Source: Pectobacterium araliae (lineage in GTDB: Bacteria; Pseudomonadota; Gammaproteobacteria; Enterobacterales; Enterobacteriaceae). Taken from it: a stretch of DNA of 64,000 nt. Position 1 is the first letter of the stretch. Each line of letters begins with the position of its first letter. The notes beneath the pieces are model-generated. The model was not told where the DNA came from and did not search any database. It was given only the letters and a program-made list of their open reading frames with translations. Shown piece by piece: positions 1-9,354 of this stretch. Location: NCBI RefSeq assembly GCF_037076465.1, contig NZ_AP028908.1, positions 3,472,001 to 3,536,000 on the forward strand, written 5' to 3'. The position numbers and the translations under genes are program-made.

Positions 1-1
1 C

Positions 2-1204
2 ATGGCAATTAAACTTGAAGTAAAGAATCTTTATAAGATATTTGGCGAGCACCCAGACAGAGCATTTAAACTGATTGATAAAGGCCTGAGCAAAGATCAG
101 GTATTTGAAAAAACAGGGCTTACTGTCGGGGTAAAAGATGCCAGTCTGGCCATTGAAGAAGGCGAGATATTTGTCATCATGGGATTATCCGGTTCCGGCA
201 AATCAACCATGGTACGCCTTCTCAATCGTCTGATAGAACCCACTCGGGGTCAGGTGCTGATCGACGGTGAAGATATCTCTAAAATATCCGATACCGCGCT
301 ACGCGATGTGCGCCGCAAGAAGATCAGTATGGTGTTCCAATCCTTTGCACTCATGCCGCATCTGAATATCCTCAACAATACCGCGTTTGGTATGGAACTG
401 GCTGGCGTACCGAAAGCGGAACGTGAGCAAAAAGCGCTGGATGCGTTGCAGCAGGTGGGGCTTGAAGCCTACGCGGCGTCTTACCCGGATGAGCTGTCCG
501 GCGGGATGCGGCAGCGTGTGGGTCTGGCTCGTGCGTTAGCAAACGACCCCGATATTCTGCTGATGGATGAGGCGTTCTCTGCGCTCGACCCGTTGATCCG
601 TACTGAAATGCAGGATGAGTTGATTAAACTCCAGTCCCGTCATCAACGCACTATCGTCTTTATCTCGCACGATCTGGATGAAGCGATGCGCATCGGTGAC
701 CGGATTGCCATCATGCACGGCGGCGAAGTGATTCAGGTCGGTACACCCGATGAGATCCTGAATAACCCCGCCAATGACTATGTGCGCACCTTTTTCCGCG
801 GTGTCGATATCAGCCACGTGTTTAGCGCCAAAGATATCGCCCGTCGTCGCCCGGTCACCTTGATTCGTAAAACCCCCGGCGTGGGGCCACGTTCCGCGCT
901 GAAAATCCTTCAGGATGAAGACCGTGATTACGGCTACGTGCTGGAAGGGGGGAAACGTTTCATTGGCATCGTGTCTATTGATTCACTGAAGCAGGCGCTG
1001 AAAGAACAGCAGCCGCTGGAACAGGCGTTACTGCCCGAACCTGTTCCCGTGCCCGCAGATATGTCACTCAACGAGCTGATTTCTCAGGTCGCACAGGCTC
1101 CCTGTGCCGTCCCTGTCGTCGGCGAGAACAATGAGTACATTGGCATCATTTCCAAAGGAATGCTGCTACAGGCACTGGATAAGGAAGGAGTGACCAATGA
1201 GTAA
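2..1204 (+). CDS. proV: Glycine betaine/proline ABC transporter, ATP-binding subunit ProV
   Basis: Cytoplasmic ATPase of the ProU osmoprotectant importer (glycine betaine, proline betaine). The 400-residue product has Walker [10 protein letters not shown] at residues 61-69, the ABC signature LSGGM at about 165-169 and Walker B ILLMDE at 185-190. The C-terminal part, about 280-400, looks like the CBS-domain pair that senses ionic strength in this family. The ATG is at base 2, so the promoter and the osmotic control elements known for proU lie outside the window. The stop codon overlaps the proW start by 8 bp, indicating translational coupling. Length and sequence fit full-length ProV. Confidence 0.97.
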   Translation: MAIKLEVKNLYKIFGEHPDRAFKLIDKGLSKDQVFEKTGLTVGVKDASLAIEEGEIFVIMGLSGSGKSTMVRLLNRLIEPTRGQVLIDGEDISKISDTALRDVRRKKISMVFQSFALMPHLNILNNTAFGMELAGVPKAEREQKALDALQQVGLEAYAASYPDELSGGMRQRVGLARALANDPDILLMDEAFSALDPLIRTEMQDELIKLQSRHQRTIVFISHDLDEAMRIGDRIAIMHGGEVIQVGTPDEILNNPANDYVRTFFRGVDISHVFSAKDIARRRPVTLIRKTPGVGPRSALKILQDEDRDYGYVLEGGKRFIGIVSIDSLKQALKEQQPLEQALLPEPVPVPADMSLNELISQVAQAPCAVPVVGENNEYIGIISKGMLLQALDKEGVTNE

Positions 1205-2480
1205 ATCAACATCGAATCCGTGGGATGCGAGCACGGCACAAAACCAGCCTGCCGATCAAGGCACAACCCCTGAGCAGGCTAATGGCGCACAGCAAAACGA
1301 TCCGTGGGCGGCCAGCTCGCAAAATGCCCCAGCCGATTCTGCACCAGCCAGTTCTACACCGGCAAATGATGGTGCTACACCTGACAATGCAGCACAGAGC
1401 GATCCTTGGTCCACCGGCGCGCCCGCTCAGGATGCACCGGCTAACGGCAGCGATGCATGGAGCAGTGCTCCGACACCCGATGGTTCTGTTGACGCCGCGC
1501 ATCAGGCTACGCAATCCGGCAGTGACTGGTTAAACAGCGCTGCCCCGGCAACGCCCGAGCATTTCAACCTGCTCGATCCGTTTAAAGACACGCTGATCCC
1601 GCTGGACAGCTGGGTCACCCACGGCATCGACTGGGTTGTACTGCACTTCAGACCGATCTTCCAGGGCGTTCGCGTCCCGGTTGATTTTATTCTGGGCGGC
1701 TTTCAACAATTCCTGCTGGGTATGCCAGCGCCTATCGCCATTCTGGTGTTTTCGCTGATTGCCTGGCAGATGTCCAGCCTCGGCATGGGCGTGGCTACCC
1801 TGCTGTCTCTGATCGCCATTGGTGCGATTGGCGCCTGGTCACAGGCTATGATCACGTTAGCGCTGGTGCTGACCGCGCTGTTCTTCTGCGTGCTCATCGG
1901 GCTCCCCGTCGGGATCTGGCTGGCACGTAGCGAACGAGCCGCAAAGTTCATCCGGCCACTGTTGGATGCCATGCAGACGACACCCGCGTTCGTTTATTTG
2001 GTGCCTATCGTCATGCTGTTCGGTATCGGTAATGTGCCGGGTGTCGTGGTGACCATTATCTTTGCCCTGCCGCCGATTATTCGCTTAACGATTCTGGGTA
2101 TTCGTCAGGTGCCGGCCGATCTGATTGAAGCCGCCGAGTCATTCGGTGCCAGCCCGCGCCAGATGTTGTTTAAGGTTCAGCTCCCGCTGGCCATGCCAAC
2201 CATCATGGCAGGCGTTAACCAGACGCTGATGCTGGCGCTGTCGATGGTGGTTATCGCCTCGATGATCGCCGTAGGCGGTCTGGGTCAGATGGTACTGCGC
2301 GGCATTGGCCGTCTGGATATGGGTCTGGCTGCCGTCGGTGGTGTCGGGATCGTTATTCTGGCCATTATTCTTGACCGCCTTACCCAATCTCTGGGACGCG
2401 ATCGCCGCAGCAAAGGCAACAAAAGTTGGTACGCCAGCGGTCCGATTGGCCTGCTGACCCGTCCTTTCATCAAGCAATAA
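1197..2480 (+). CDS. proW: Glycine betaine/proline ABC transporter, permease ProW
   Basis: Inner-membrane permease of ProU. The membrane part, about residues 170-415, carries many hydrophobic segments and the permease loop for coupling to ProV ([12 protein letters not shown]). The first 120 or so residues are hydrophilic, rich in Ala, Pro, Ser, Gln and Asp, and contain recurring (N/D)PW or DAW units (NPWDAS, DPWAAS, DPWSTG, DAWSSA). E. coli ProW also has a hydrophilic tail, but the whole protein there is about 354 residues against 427 here. The extra length is therefore in the tail. Start ATG overlaps the proV end. Confidence 0.96.
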   Translation: MSKSTSNPWDASTAQNQPADQGTTPEQANGAQQNDPWAASSQNAPADSAPASSTPANDGATPDNAAQSDPWSTGAPAQDAPANGSDAWSSAPTPDGSVDAAHQATQSGSDWLNSAAPATPEHFNLLDPFKDTLIPLDSWVTHGIDWVVLHFRPIFQGVRVPVDFILGGFQQFLLGMPAPIAILVFSLIAWQMSSLGMGVATLLSLIAIGAIGAWSQAMITLALVLTALFFCVLIGLPVGIWLARSERAAKFIRPLLDAMQTTPAFVYLVPIVMLFGIGNVPGVVVTIIFALPPIIRLTILGIRQVPADLIEAAESFGASPRQMLFKVQLPLAMPTIMAGVNQTLMLALSMVVIASMIAVGGLGQMVLRGIGRLDMGLAAVGGVGIVILAIILDRLTQSLGRDRRSKGNKSWYASGPIGLLTRPFIKQ

Positions 2481-2585
2481 CGCTCGTCCCGCTTGCCTGG
2501 CACACGCCAGACAAGCGGCGACATTCACTATTCGTTTTATCAGCAATATTTACGATCTCAACGCACGATAAAAACAGAGGGAATC

Positions 2586-3593
2586 ATGATGCGTAACACC
2601 ACACTTTGGGCTGCCGCCCTGACTACCGCCCTGTTGAGTACGCAGGTTTACGCCGCCGACACCGCACAACCCGGTAAAGGCATTTCCGTTATTCCAGTGC
2701 AAAGCACCATCTCCGAGGAAACGTTCCAGACGCTGTTGATCAGCCGCGCGTTGGAAAAACTCGGCTATGACGTGCAATCCCCCCGTGAAGTGGACTACAA
2801 CGTCGCCTACACCTCGATTGCCTCCGGCGATGCGACGTTTATCGCGGTAAACTGGGATCCGCTGCACGCCGATCAATATAAAGCCGCAGGCGGGGACGCA
2901 AAATTCTACCGTCAGGGTGAATATGTCTCCGGTGCCGCTCAGGGTTACCTGATCGATAAAAAAACTGCTGAGAAATACAACATTACCAATATTGCACAGC
3001 TAAAAGATCCGAAAATCGCCAAGCTGTTTGATACCAATGGCGATGGCAAAGCCGATTTGACGGGCTGTACGCCGGGCTGGGGATGTGAAGCCGCCATCAA
3101 CCACCACCTTCCTGCCTATGGCTTAACCAACACGGTAGAGCATAATCAGGGGAACTATGCGGCGATGATCGCCGATACCATCACCCGCTATAAAGAAGGC
3201 AAGCCGGTTCTGTACTACACCTGGACGCCTTATTGGGTGAGTGATGTACTGGTTCCGGGGCGTGACGTGGTGTGGTTGCAGGTGCCTTTCTCTTCTCAAC
3301 CGGGAGAAATGAAAGACGTCAGCACCAAGCTGCCAAACGGTGCCGACTATGGCTTCCCTGTTAACACCATGAAGATTGCTGCGAATAAAGCCTGGGCCGA
3401 GAAAAACCCCGCTGCGGCAAAGCTGTTCGCCATCATGAAGCTGCCGATTGCCGATGTGAATGCGCAAAACCTGCGTATGCATGAAGGCGAGGGGTCACAG
3501 AAAGATATCGAACGTCATGTTGATGGCTGGATCAAAGCCCACCAGCAACTGTTTGACGGCTGGGTGAAAACTGCTGCCGATGCCGCGAAATAA
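2586..3593 (+). CDS. proX: Glycine betaine-binding periplasmic protein ProX
   Basis: Periplasmic substrate-binding protein that delivers betaines to ProVW. An upstream in-frame ATG at 2493 exists, but the ATG at 2586 follows a good ribosome site (agaggga at about 2575) and starts directly with a signal peptide ([17 protein letters not shown], cleavage after VYA), so 2586 is chosen (335 residues). The mature part has the tryptophan-rich binding segments of the family ([29 protein letters not shown]). It is separated from proW by about 105 bp and followed by a terminator, closing the operon. Confidence 0.96.
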   Translation: MMRNTTLWAAALTTALLSTQVYAADTAQPGKGISVIPVQSTISEETFQTLLISRALEKLGYDVQSPREVDYNVAYTSIASGDATFIAVNWDPLHADQYKAAGGDAKFYRQGEYVSGAAQGYLIDKKTAEKYNITNIAQLKDPKIAKLFDTNGDGKADLTGCTPGWGCEAAINHHLPAYGLTNTVEHNQGNYAAMIADTITRYKEGKPVLYYTWTPYWVSDVLVPGRDVVWLQVPFSSQPGEMKDVSTKLPNGADYGFPVNTMKIAANKAWAEKNPAAAKLFAIMKLPIADVNAQNLRMHEGEGSQKDIERHVDGWIKAHQQLFDGWVKTAADAAK

Positions 3594-3608
3594 TCCACTG
3601 TAAGCAAG

Positions 3609-3640
3609 CGCCCCTTTCCAACGAAAGGGGCGTTCGTTTT
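3609..3640 (+). terminator. Rho-independent terminator of proVWX
   Basis: A 10-bp stem, cgcccctttc paired with gaaaggggcg across a four-base loop, followed by ttcgtttt. It lies 16 bp after the proX stop. Confidence 0.85.
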
Positions 3641-3698
3641 CTCATTTCTCGCTACAACAGTTCACAACCCTAACGCCTCACCAAGCCCAATCAGAAAA

Positions 3699-4589
3699 TC
3701 ATTTTATATTTTCGTCCAAGAATGCGTGGATGACGGGGATAATTTCACTTCCATGCGTTTCTAAAGCAAAGTGTCCGGTATCGTAGAAACGGATATCGGC
3801 ATGGGGAATATCTCTCTTCCACGCTTCAGCCCCGGCTGGCAAAAAGTAAGGATCATGGCGACCCCAGACAGCAAGCAGTGGTGGTTGCTTCTCACGGAAG
3901 TAAGTCTGGAATTCAGGATAACGCTGAACATTGGAGGCGTAATCCAGCACCAGATCCAATTGAATATCAGCATTACCTGGGCGGGACACATGCAGCCCTT
4001 CAAGGGTATATCCATCAGGGGAGACAAGGCTGGCATCACTCACGCCTTCCAAGTACTGCCATTTAACGGAAGCCGCTGTCGGAAAATCATGAAGAGCAGC
4101 ACGATTCTCTGCCGTCGGTGATTGCCAATATCGTCTTATTCCATCCCATCCTTGCGCCAAACCTTCTTCATAAGCATTACCGTTCTGCGAAATAATTGCC
4201 GTGATGCGATCAGGATGAGCCGTAGCGAGTCGCCATCCAACCGGTGCGCCATAGTCATGAACCATGATCGCATAACGCTCAAGCTTCAGGTGTTCAGTGA
4301 ACCGTTCGATCGTCTTCGCCAGATTGTCAAACGTATAGTCATACTCATCGCTTCCCGGCGATTCAGTGAAGCCGAAGGACGGCAGATCGGGAGCAATCAC
4401 GTGATAATTCTCAGCAAGCGCGGGGATCAGTTCTCGAAACATGTACGAGGATGCAGCGAATCCATGCAGTAACAAAATGCTGGGTGATGATGGTTTTCCT
4501 GCTTCGCGATAGAAAATGTTTACGTTACCCACCTGCTCATAGCGGTAATGGATTTGGGTCTCGGATGTCGTTGTTATATCAATATTCAC
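3699..4589 (-). CDS. Alpha/beta hydrolase, haloalkane dehalogenase/epoxide hydrolase-like
   Basis: A 296-residue alpha/beta-hydrolase fold enzyme without a signal peptide. The nucleophile elbow is HDYGAPVGW with Asp112 in place of a serine, as in haloalkane dehalogenases and epoxide hydrolases. LHGF at 41-44 forms the oxyanion region, GRHDPYF supplies the acid Asp246, and TGHFALETH supplies His273. The substrate cannot be read from sequence. The start is a GTG with aaagga about 9 bases upstream. It is transcribed away from the CGNR regulator at 4681, and the intervening 91 bp carry two inverted repeats, suggesting that the regulator controls it. Confidence 0.85.
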   Translation of the reverse strand: MNIDITTTSETQIHYRYEQVGNVNIFYREAGKPSSPSILLLHGFAASSYMFRELIPALAENYHVIAPDLPSFGFTESPGSDEYDYTFDNLAKTIERFTEHLKLERYAIMVHDYGAPVGWRLATAHPDRITAIISQNGNAYEEGLAQGWDGIRRYWQSPTAENRAALHDFPTAASVKWQYLEGVSDASLVSPDGYTLEGLHVSRPGNADIQLDLVLDYASNVQRYPEFQTYFREKQPPLLAVWGRHDPYFLPAGAEAWKRDIPHADIRFYDTGHFALETHGSEIIPVIHAFLDENIK

Positions 4590-4604
4590 AATCTTTTTTC
4601 CTTT

Positions 4605-4676
4605 GTAACCTTTAAAGTGTTCATTTGAAGGTTACTTAAATCTAGTGTAACCTGTCAATATCATTTTAAGGGTTAC
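4605..4676. promoter_or_regulatory. Twin GTAACC/GGTTAC inverted repeats between divergent genes
   Basis: Two inverted repeats lie back to back. The first has arms gtaacctttaaa (4605-4616) and tttgaaggttac (4624-4635), 11 of 12 positions symmetric. The second has half-sites gtaacc (4647-4652) and ggttac (4671-4676). Half-site spacing is nearly the same in both. They fill the gap between the hydrolase and CGNR gene starts, as expected for operators of a divergent promoter. Which protein binds is inference. Confidence 0.6.
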
Positions 4677-4680
4677 AACA

Positions 4681-5262
4681 ATGAACACATCACCGACAAC
4701 TCAGCCTCACTTTCTCGCGAACAATCTAGCTTTGGATTTCATCAACAGTGCATTTGGAACAGGAAACGAATACCACGACTGTTTGACCGATGACGAAAGT
4801 GTCATCACTTGGCTTAAAGCGGCTAATCAACTACCTGAAAATTTTACAGACACGCCGACAGGCCTGATTAATGAAGCTCTGGCATTGCGTCAGGCAATGG
4901 TTCAGACAATAGATGCCATCCGATCGGGTAAGGAATATAACCCTGAACGAATAAACCAAATCCTTGATAGTGGGCGGCCAATAAGAATGCTGGAGTGGAA
5001 TAGTCAGCAGGCTGGTTTTAGCGTAGCTGAATGCAGGAGGGATAATAGCAGTGCCAGCTTACTTGAACCGGTAGCAATGGCTCTCACAGCACTGGTCTCC
5101 GGGCCTGAGATAAAATATCTTCGCCAGTGTGAGGCGCACGACTGTACTCTGTTCTTTCTGGATACCACTAAATCACATCGTCGGCGATGGTGCAGCATGG
5201 CACTCTGTGGCAACAGGATGAAAGTCGCAGCATTCCGCTCGCGTAAGCAGGAAGCAGACTGA
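4681..5262 (+). CDS. CGNR zinc-finger (ABATE-type) putative transcription regulator
   Basis: A 193-residue protein with the two-part layout of this family: an N-terminal ABATE-like region (FLANNLALDFINS, about residues 10-140) and a C-terminal CGNR zinc finger. Zinc ligands visible are C150-X4-C155 and C171-X4-C176, ending in CGNRMKVAAFRSRK, which is the family's signature. Members are annotated as stress-related transcription regulators, but targets are mostly unknown. The gene is divergent from the hydrolase and probably controls it and itself through the palindromes at 4605-4676. It ends before a strong terminator. Confidence 0.85.
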   Translation: MNTSPTTQPHFLANNLALDFINSAFGTGNEYHDCLTDDESVITWLKAANQLPENFTDTPTGLINEALALRQAMVQTIDAIRSGKEYNPERINQILDSGRPIRMLEWNSQQAGFSVAECRRDNSSASLLEPVAMALTALVSGPEIKYLRQCEAHDCTLFFLDTTKSHRRRWCSMALCGNRMKVAAFRSRKQEAD

Positions 5263-5352
5263 CAGCGGGAACAATGAACGTTAATGTTGACCATGAGAAA
5301 ACGTCAAAAGTACGCCGTTATACATCAGTTAAAAGCATCCCCTTATTGTACT

Positions 5353-5383
5353 ACGCCCCTTTTTCAGAAAGGGGCGTTCTTTA
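5353..5383 (+). terminator. Rho-independent terminator after the CGNR gene
   Basis: Stem acgcccctt(t) paired with aaaggggcgt, short loop ttcag, followed by a T-rich stretch (ttctttatt). It lies between two convergent genes. The opposite strand has no good T tract, so it mainly serves the plus-strand gene. Confidence 0.75.
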
Positions 5384-5396
5384 TTGCTAACGGATA

Positions 5397-6557
5397 TTAA
5401 GGCAGTTTGACGATTTCGACCCAGTTAGCACCTTTTCCAGTCGGGTAGCGCCCTACTCGCACTAAATCCCCGTTATCCTGATTGATGCGATATACCGACA
5501 GCGACGTCGATTTTTCACCACTGGCGATCAGGAATTTCCCGCTTGGATCGATCTGAATACCACGCGGCTGTGTTTCCGTCGGGTAGCGCGTAATGTATTT
5601 CAACTGACCCGTTTTCGGCTCAACCCGCAGCAGCGTAATCGTGCTTTTGGTGCGTTCCGATACGTACAGGAATTTCCCATTTGGCGTCAAACGCAAATCA
5701 GCGCTCCATATCTGCGGCCGACTGTCGGCGTTCTTTTTATCCGGCGCAATCGTTCCCGCTCTCATCCCTGCATCTGCCGGAATGGTGTCCGTGTAATCCA
5801 GTAAAGTCAGTTGCCCCGTCTTTTCATTGACTGACAGACGTGCGACTTTACCGGACAGCTCATTACTCATATAGAGCGTTTTATTATCTGGAGACAACAC
5901 CAGATGACGCGGCCCATTCCCTTCAGGTAGCTTAATTTCCGCCGGTTCATTCGGCGTCAACGTTCCCGTTTTCGCATCAAAACGGAACTGCACAATCTGA
6001 TCGCTCCCCAGATTGCTGGCAAAGACAAACTTATTTTTGCGATCGGCAATAATACTGTGTGCTTTCTCCCCTGTCGGCACTACCGTGACGGCGCTCGCAT
6101 TCACCTTGCCGTCTGTATCGATACCATTAACGGCAATTTTATTACCGCCATACGAGGCGCTGAACAGCCACTTTCCGGTGAGATCCGTCGAGAGGTAAGC
6201 CATGCTGTCTGGTAATTCCGCTTTACCTAACGGGCTCAATGCACCGCTCTTGGCGTCGATTTTATAGCTGACCGCGGAGTAAGGGATACCGCGTGTAGCC
6301 GCATAGAGGTGCGATTTATCCGGGCTAATGGCCATCGGCATCACTTTTGCACCAGCAGCCACTTTCCCGATAGCCGTTAATTCACCGCTTTGCGCATTGA
6401 GTGTGTAGGCATCGATCGCACCGTCAGTGGCAGCAGAAACGTAGACGGCTGTGACCGCCTGCGCGCCCATCGACCACAGCACCGTTGCTGGCAGAAATGC
6501 ACATCCCATTAGCACCGCAATGCTTTTTTTCTTAAACACTTGATAATCCTTAAACAT
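5397..6557 (-). CDS. Lactonase-family seven-bladed beta-propeller, periplasmic (6-phosphogluconolactonase-like)
   Basis: A 386-residue protein with an N-terminal signal peptide (Lys-rich start, hydrophobic SIAVLMGCAFLPATVLW, cleavage after AQA near residue 34). The mature part has repeating propeller-blade motifs such as VYVSAATDGAIDAYTL, HLYAATRG, LYMSNELSGKVA and FLYVSERTKSTI, typical of the YbhE/Pgl lactonase family. Cytoplasmic Pgl hydrolyses 6-phosphogluconolactone; this one is exported, so the natural substrate is probably a different lactone or sugar derivative. It stands alone: a CGNR gene converges on it and an MFS gene diverges from it. Confidence 0.82.
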   Translation of the reverse strand: MFKDYQVFKKKSIAVLMGCAFLPATVLWSMGAQAVTAVYVSAATDGAIDAYTLNAQSGELTAIGKVAAGAKVMPMAISPDKSHLYAATRGIPYSAVSYKIDAKSGALSPLGKAELPDSMAYLSTDLTGKWLFSASYGGNKIAVNGIDTDGKVNASAVTVVPTGEKAHSIIADRKNKFVFASNLGSDQIVQFRFDAKTGTLTPNEPAEIKLPEGNGPRHLVLSPDNKTLYMSNELSGKVARLSVNEKTGQLTLLDYTDTIPADAGMRAGTIAPDKKNADSRPQIWSADLRLTPNGKFLYVSERTKSTITLLRVEPKTGQLKYITRYPTETQPRGIQIDPSGKFLIASGEKSTSLSVYRINQDNGDLVRVGRYPTGKGANWVEIVKLP

Positions 6558-6724
6558 AATGTCCCCTGTTGATCGTGTGATGACGCTGGCAATAAGCTAA
6601 ATCAATCCCAGCAAAAACGAAATATCTCCGTCATTATCCAGAAGTGTAAAGATATTCTGGCATCTTATTAGGCTCTGCCGGATACTATCGATTCTGCCTT
6701 TAACATCATATTAACGCTCACACT

Positions 6725-7939
6725 ATGTCTCTTCAGCAACAATCTGTATCACCCCAACCAGGGCTTAGCCTGTCTTTGACCCTGATTATGTCTGTCGCGA
6801 CCGGCCTTGCCGTCGCCAGTAACTATTATGCCCAGCCGCTGCTGGAGACCATTGCCAGAGTCTTTGCGCTTTCCGTTAATCAGGCAGGGTTCATTGTCAC
6901 CGCCGCACAGCTGGGTTATGCCGTCGGCCTGCTATTTTTGGTTCCACTGGGAGACATGTTTGAACGCAGGACGCTGATTGTCGGCATGACGTTACTCGCC
7001 GCAGGGGGGATGCTGATCACTGCGTCTGCGCCTACGCTCTGGATAATGATTGCCGGTACGGCATTAACCGGGCTGTTCTCCGTTGTCGCACAGCTCTTGG
7101 TGCCTCTCGCCGCGACGCTGGCGACCCCGGAAACACGCGGTAAAGTTGTCGGCACGATTATGAGTGGCCTGCTGCTGGGGATTCTGCTGGCGCGTACCGT
7201 CGCAGGGGCGCTCGCCTCACTCGGTGACTGGCGTACCGTTTACTGGGTTGCCAGCACGCTGATGGTCATCATGGCGTTGATTCTGTGGAGAGCATTGCCG
7301 CGCATTTCTCAGCAAAACACGTTGAACTACCCGCAGTTGCTGAGCTCAATATTCCGACTGTTCTTTACTACTCCGTTGCTGCGCACGCGTGCCATCCTCG
7401 GTTGTTTGTCCTTTGCCAATTTCAGTATTTTGTGGACGTCGATGGCCTTCCTACTGGCTTCACCACCATACGGCTACTCCGAAGGCGTTATCGGTCTGTT
7501 CGGCCTGGTCGGTGCCGCTGGGGCATTGGCGGCATCGCGCGCCGGGCGTTTAGTCGATCAAGGCAAGGCCAAGCCGACCACCAGCGTCGGGATTATCCTG
7601 CTTTTGCTGTCGTGGGGCTTTATTGCTCTCGGTATTCATTCCGTGGCGGCTCTGCTCATTGGCATCATCGTGCTGGATCTGGCGGTTCAGGGCGTACACG
7701 TCACCAACCAGAGCGTGATCTACCGTATGATGCCCGAAGCACGTAACAGACTGACAGCAGGCTATATGACCAGCTATTTCATCGGCGGCGCGCTGGGATC
7801 GCTCCTCTCCGCCTCGGCTTACCAGCAGTGGGGTTGGCTGGGCGTATGCGTCGCAGGCGGTACTATCAGCCTGTTGAATATGTTGGTATGGTGGTTAAGC
7901 CATCACCATGAAACGCAGGAAGCGATGGCAGCGCTGTAG
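6725..7939 (+). CDS. MFS transporter (DHA1-type), probable intact counterpart of ygaY
   Basis: A 404-residue twelve-helix major facilitator. The loop between helices 2 and 3 reads GDMFERRTLIVG, the MFS motif A region, and GPLLG-like motif C residues appear as SGLLLGILLARTVAG. It ends with a short hydrophilic tail (HHHETQEAMAAL). It lies between the proX region and ygaZ, where E. coli K-12 has the disrupted ygaX/ygaY MFS gene, so it may be the intact orthologue. The substrate is unknown; a drug or metabolite export role is inferred from family only. Confidence 0.85.
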   Translation: MSLQQQSVSPQPGLSLSLTLIMSVATGLAVASNYYAQPLLETIARVFALSVNQAGFIVTAAQLGYAVGLLFLVPLGDMFERRTLIVGMTLLAAGGMLITASAPTLWIMIAGTALTGLFSVVAQLLVPLAATLATPETRGKVVGTIMSGLLLGILLARTVAGALASLGDWRTVYWVASTLMVIMALILWRALPRISQQNTLNYPQLLSSIFRLFFTTPLLRTRAILGCLSFANFSILWTSMAFLLASPPYGYSEGVIGLFGLVGAAGALAASRAGRLVDQGKAKPTTSVGIILLLLSWGFIALGIHSVAALLIGIIVLDLAVQGVHVTNQSVIYRMMPEARNRLTAGYMTSYFIGGALGSLLSASAYQQWGWLGVCVAGGTISLLNMLVWWLSHHHETQEAMAAL

Positions 7940-8107
7940 CCTTCTCATTTGTGACTCTCCCGGTTGATACCGTTTTCTCCGGGAAAGTGACGTCCGATAC
8001 CCTTTCACTAAAAACCATCACGCCCGTTCAGCAATAGCGTGAAATTCCGATAACGCTTTGCTAGTGTTATCGGTGAATCCCCTTTAAGTACAAAAAACAT
8101 CAAGCCA

Positions 8108-8839
8108 GTGAATACATTAACCACCGCAACACCGAAAAAATCGGCGTCTTTTAGCGAAGGCGTATTTGATAGTGTGCCAATTGTTATCGGCTACATGCCG
8201 GTAGCATTCGCGTTTGGCATGAATGCCGTCAAATTAGGGTTTACGCCTCTGGAAGGCATTTTCCTTTCGTGCATCATTTACGCGGGTGCCAGCCAGTTCG
8301 TCATCACCGCGTTGCTCAGCGCGGGTATGTCCATCTGGGTAGCTGCGTTGACCGTCATGGCGATGGATGTTCGCCATGTGCTATATGGGCCTGCACTGCG
8401 GCATCGCATTACACAACGACTGCCGACTAGGAAAACGGCACTGTGGGCGTTCGGCTTGACGGACGAAGTGTTTGCGGCAGCCGCCACCCGATTGGCAAAA
8501 GATAACCGACGCTGGTCAGAAGAGTGGATGATGGGCGTATCGCTTTTAGCCTGGCTCTCCTGGGTGCTCGGCACGGTGATTGGTGCCATGTTCGGTAACG
8601 GCCCACTGGATGACTACCCTGCCATCGAAGCAGCGCTGTCCTTCATGCTGCCCGCGCTTTTCCTGAGTTTTTTGCTCGCTTCCTTCAAACGGAAACAGAG
8701 TCTGGTTGTGGCCTGCGCACTCGGCGGCGCGCTGCTTGGACTGCTGCTCTCCTCCATTCCGGCCGCAATACTGCTCGGTATCCTCAGCGGCTGTCTGGCA
8801 TCGTTGGTTAACACCTCCACACCGCAGGTGAACACATGA
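8108..8839 (+). CDS. ygaZ: AzlC-family branched-chain amino acid exporter subunit YgaZ
   Basis: Large membrane subunit of the YgaZH valine/branched-chain amino acid exporter, 243 residues. The stretch YAGASQFVITALL and the conserved MAMDVRHVLYGP and GLTDEVFAAA segments are those of AzlC proteins and match E. coli YgaZ closely. The start is a GTG with no strong ribosome site; the next in-frame methionines are inside conserved sequence, so GTG is kept. Its end overlaps ygaH by four bases (ATGA), forming a coupled pair. Confidence 0.93.
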   Translation: MNTLTTATPKKSASFSEGVFDSVPIVIGYMPVAFAFGMNAVKLGFTPLEGIFLSCIIYAGASQFVITALLSAGMSIWVAALTVMAMDVRHVLYGPALRHRITQRLPTRKTALWAFGLTDEVFAAAATRLAKDNRRWSEEWMMGVSLLAWLSWVLGTVIGAMFGNGPLDDYPAIEAALSFMLPALFLSFLLASFKRKQSLVVACALGGALLGLLLSSIPAAILLGILSGCLASLVNTSTPQVNT

Positions 8840-9165
8840 GTACAGAAGTCATTCTTATCGGACTGATTGTGGGGCTAGTGAACTATCTCTTTCGTTATTT
8901 ACCTCTGAGACTCAGCGCATCACGCGCTTCCGGTTCGCTGCAACGCGGCAAAAAAGCCCTGTTGCTTGATAGCATCGGCATTGCTTCCATCTGTGCACTA
9001 CTGATCGTTTCCAGCGTGCCAGATATTCTCGCGCATCACGAAAAGTTGCTGCCAACGCTGGTAGGTTTTATGACGCTGACAGCCTGTTTTTATAAAACCC
9101 GTAGTATCGTTTTATCGACGCTCCTGGGGGCGCTCTGCTACGGCATTGCTTTTAAACTGCTCTGA
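8836..9165 (+). CDS. ygaH: AzlD-family branched-chain amino acid exporter subunit YgaH
   Basis: Small membrane partner of YgaZ, 109 residues with about four hydrophobic segments. The N-terminus (IGLIVGLVNYLFRYLPLRL) is typical of AzlD proteins. Start ATG overlaps the ygaZ stop by four bases. A long inverted repeat follows at 9206-9254, before emrR. Confidence 0.92.
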   Translation: MSTEVILIGLIVGLVNYLFRYLPLRLSASRASGSLQRGKKALLLDSIGIASICALLIVSSVPDILAHHEKLLPTLVGFMTLTACFYKTRSIVLSTLLGALCYGIAFKLL

Positions 9166-9205
9166 ATACGCAGCGTGAATTATCAAATAAGATTTTGATT
9201 TTAAT

Positions 9206-9254
9206 AAAGTAAGTGGTAAATAATCCTTACCTCCGGTTATTCCCCACTTACTTT
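9206..9254. terminator. Long inverted repeat after ygaH, possible terminator
   Basis: Perfect 11-bp arms aaagtaagtgg (9206-9216) and ccacttacttt (9244-9254) enclose 27 bases that are themselves partly complementary. It is AT-rich and lacks a clean U tract on either strand beyond the arm itself. It may end ygaZH transcription or be a regulatory site upstream of emrR. Confidence 0.5.
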
Positions 9255-9303
9255 CTGTCACATAAATAAGCACAATTTCCCCCCCGAATGCCGTTTACCC
9301 ATT

Positions 9304-9321
9304 TAGTAACATTAGTTACTA
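9304..9321. promoter_or_regulatory. Candidate EmrR operator
   Basis: An 18-bp inverted repeat, tagtaac-atta-gttacta, lies 34 bp before the emrR start. Seven-base arms with a short spacer suit a MarR-family dimer, and E. coli EmrR represses its own operon from this position. Identification of the binding protein is inference. Confidence 0.5.
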
Positions 9322-9354
9322 TACATACCGTGATTAATGAGGTTTATATAAAAA

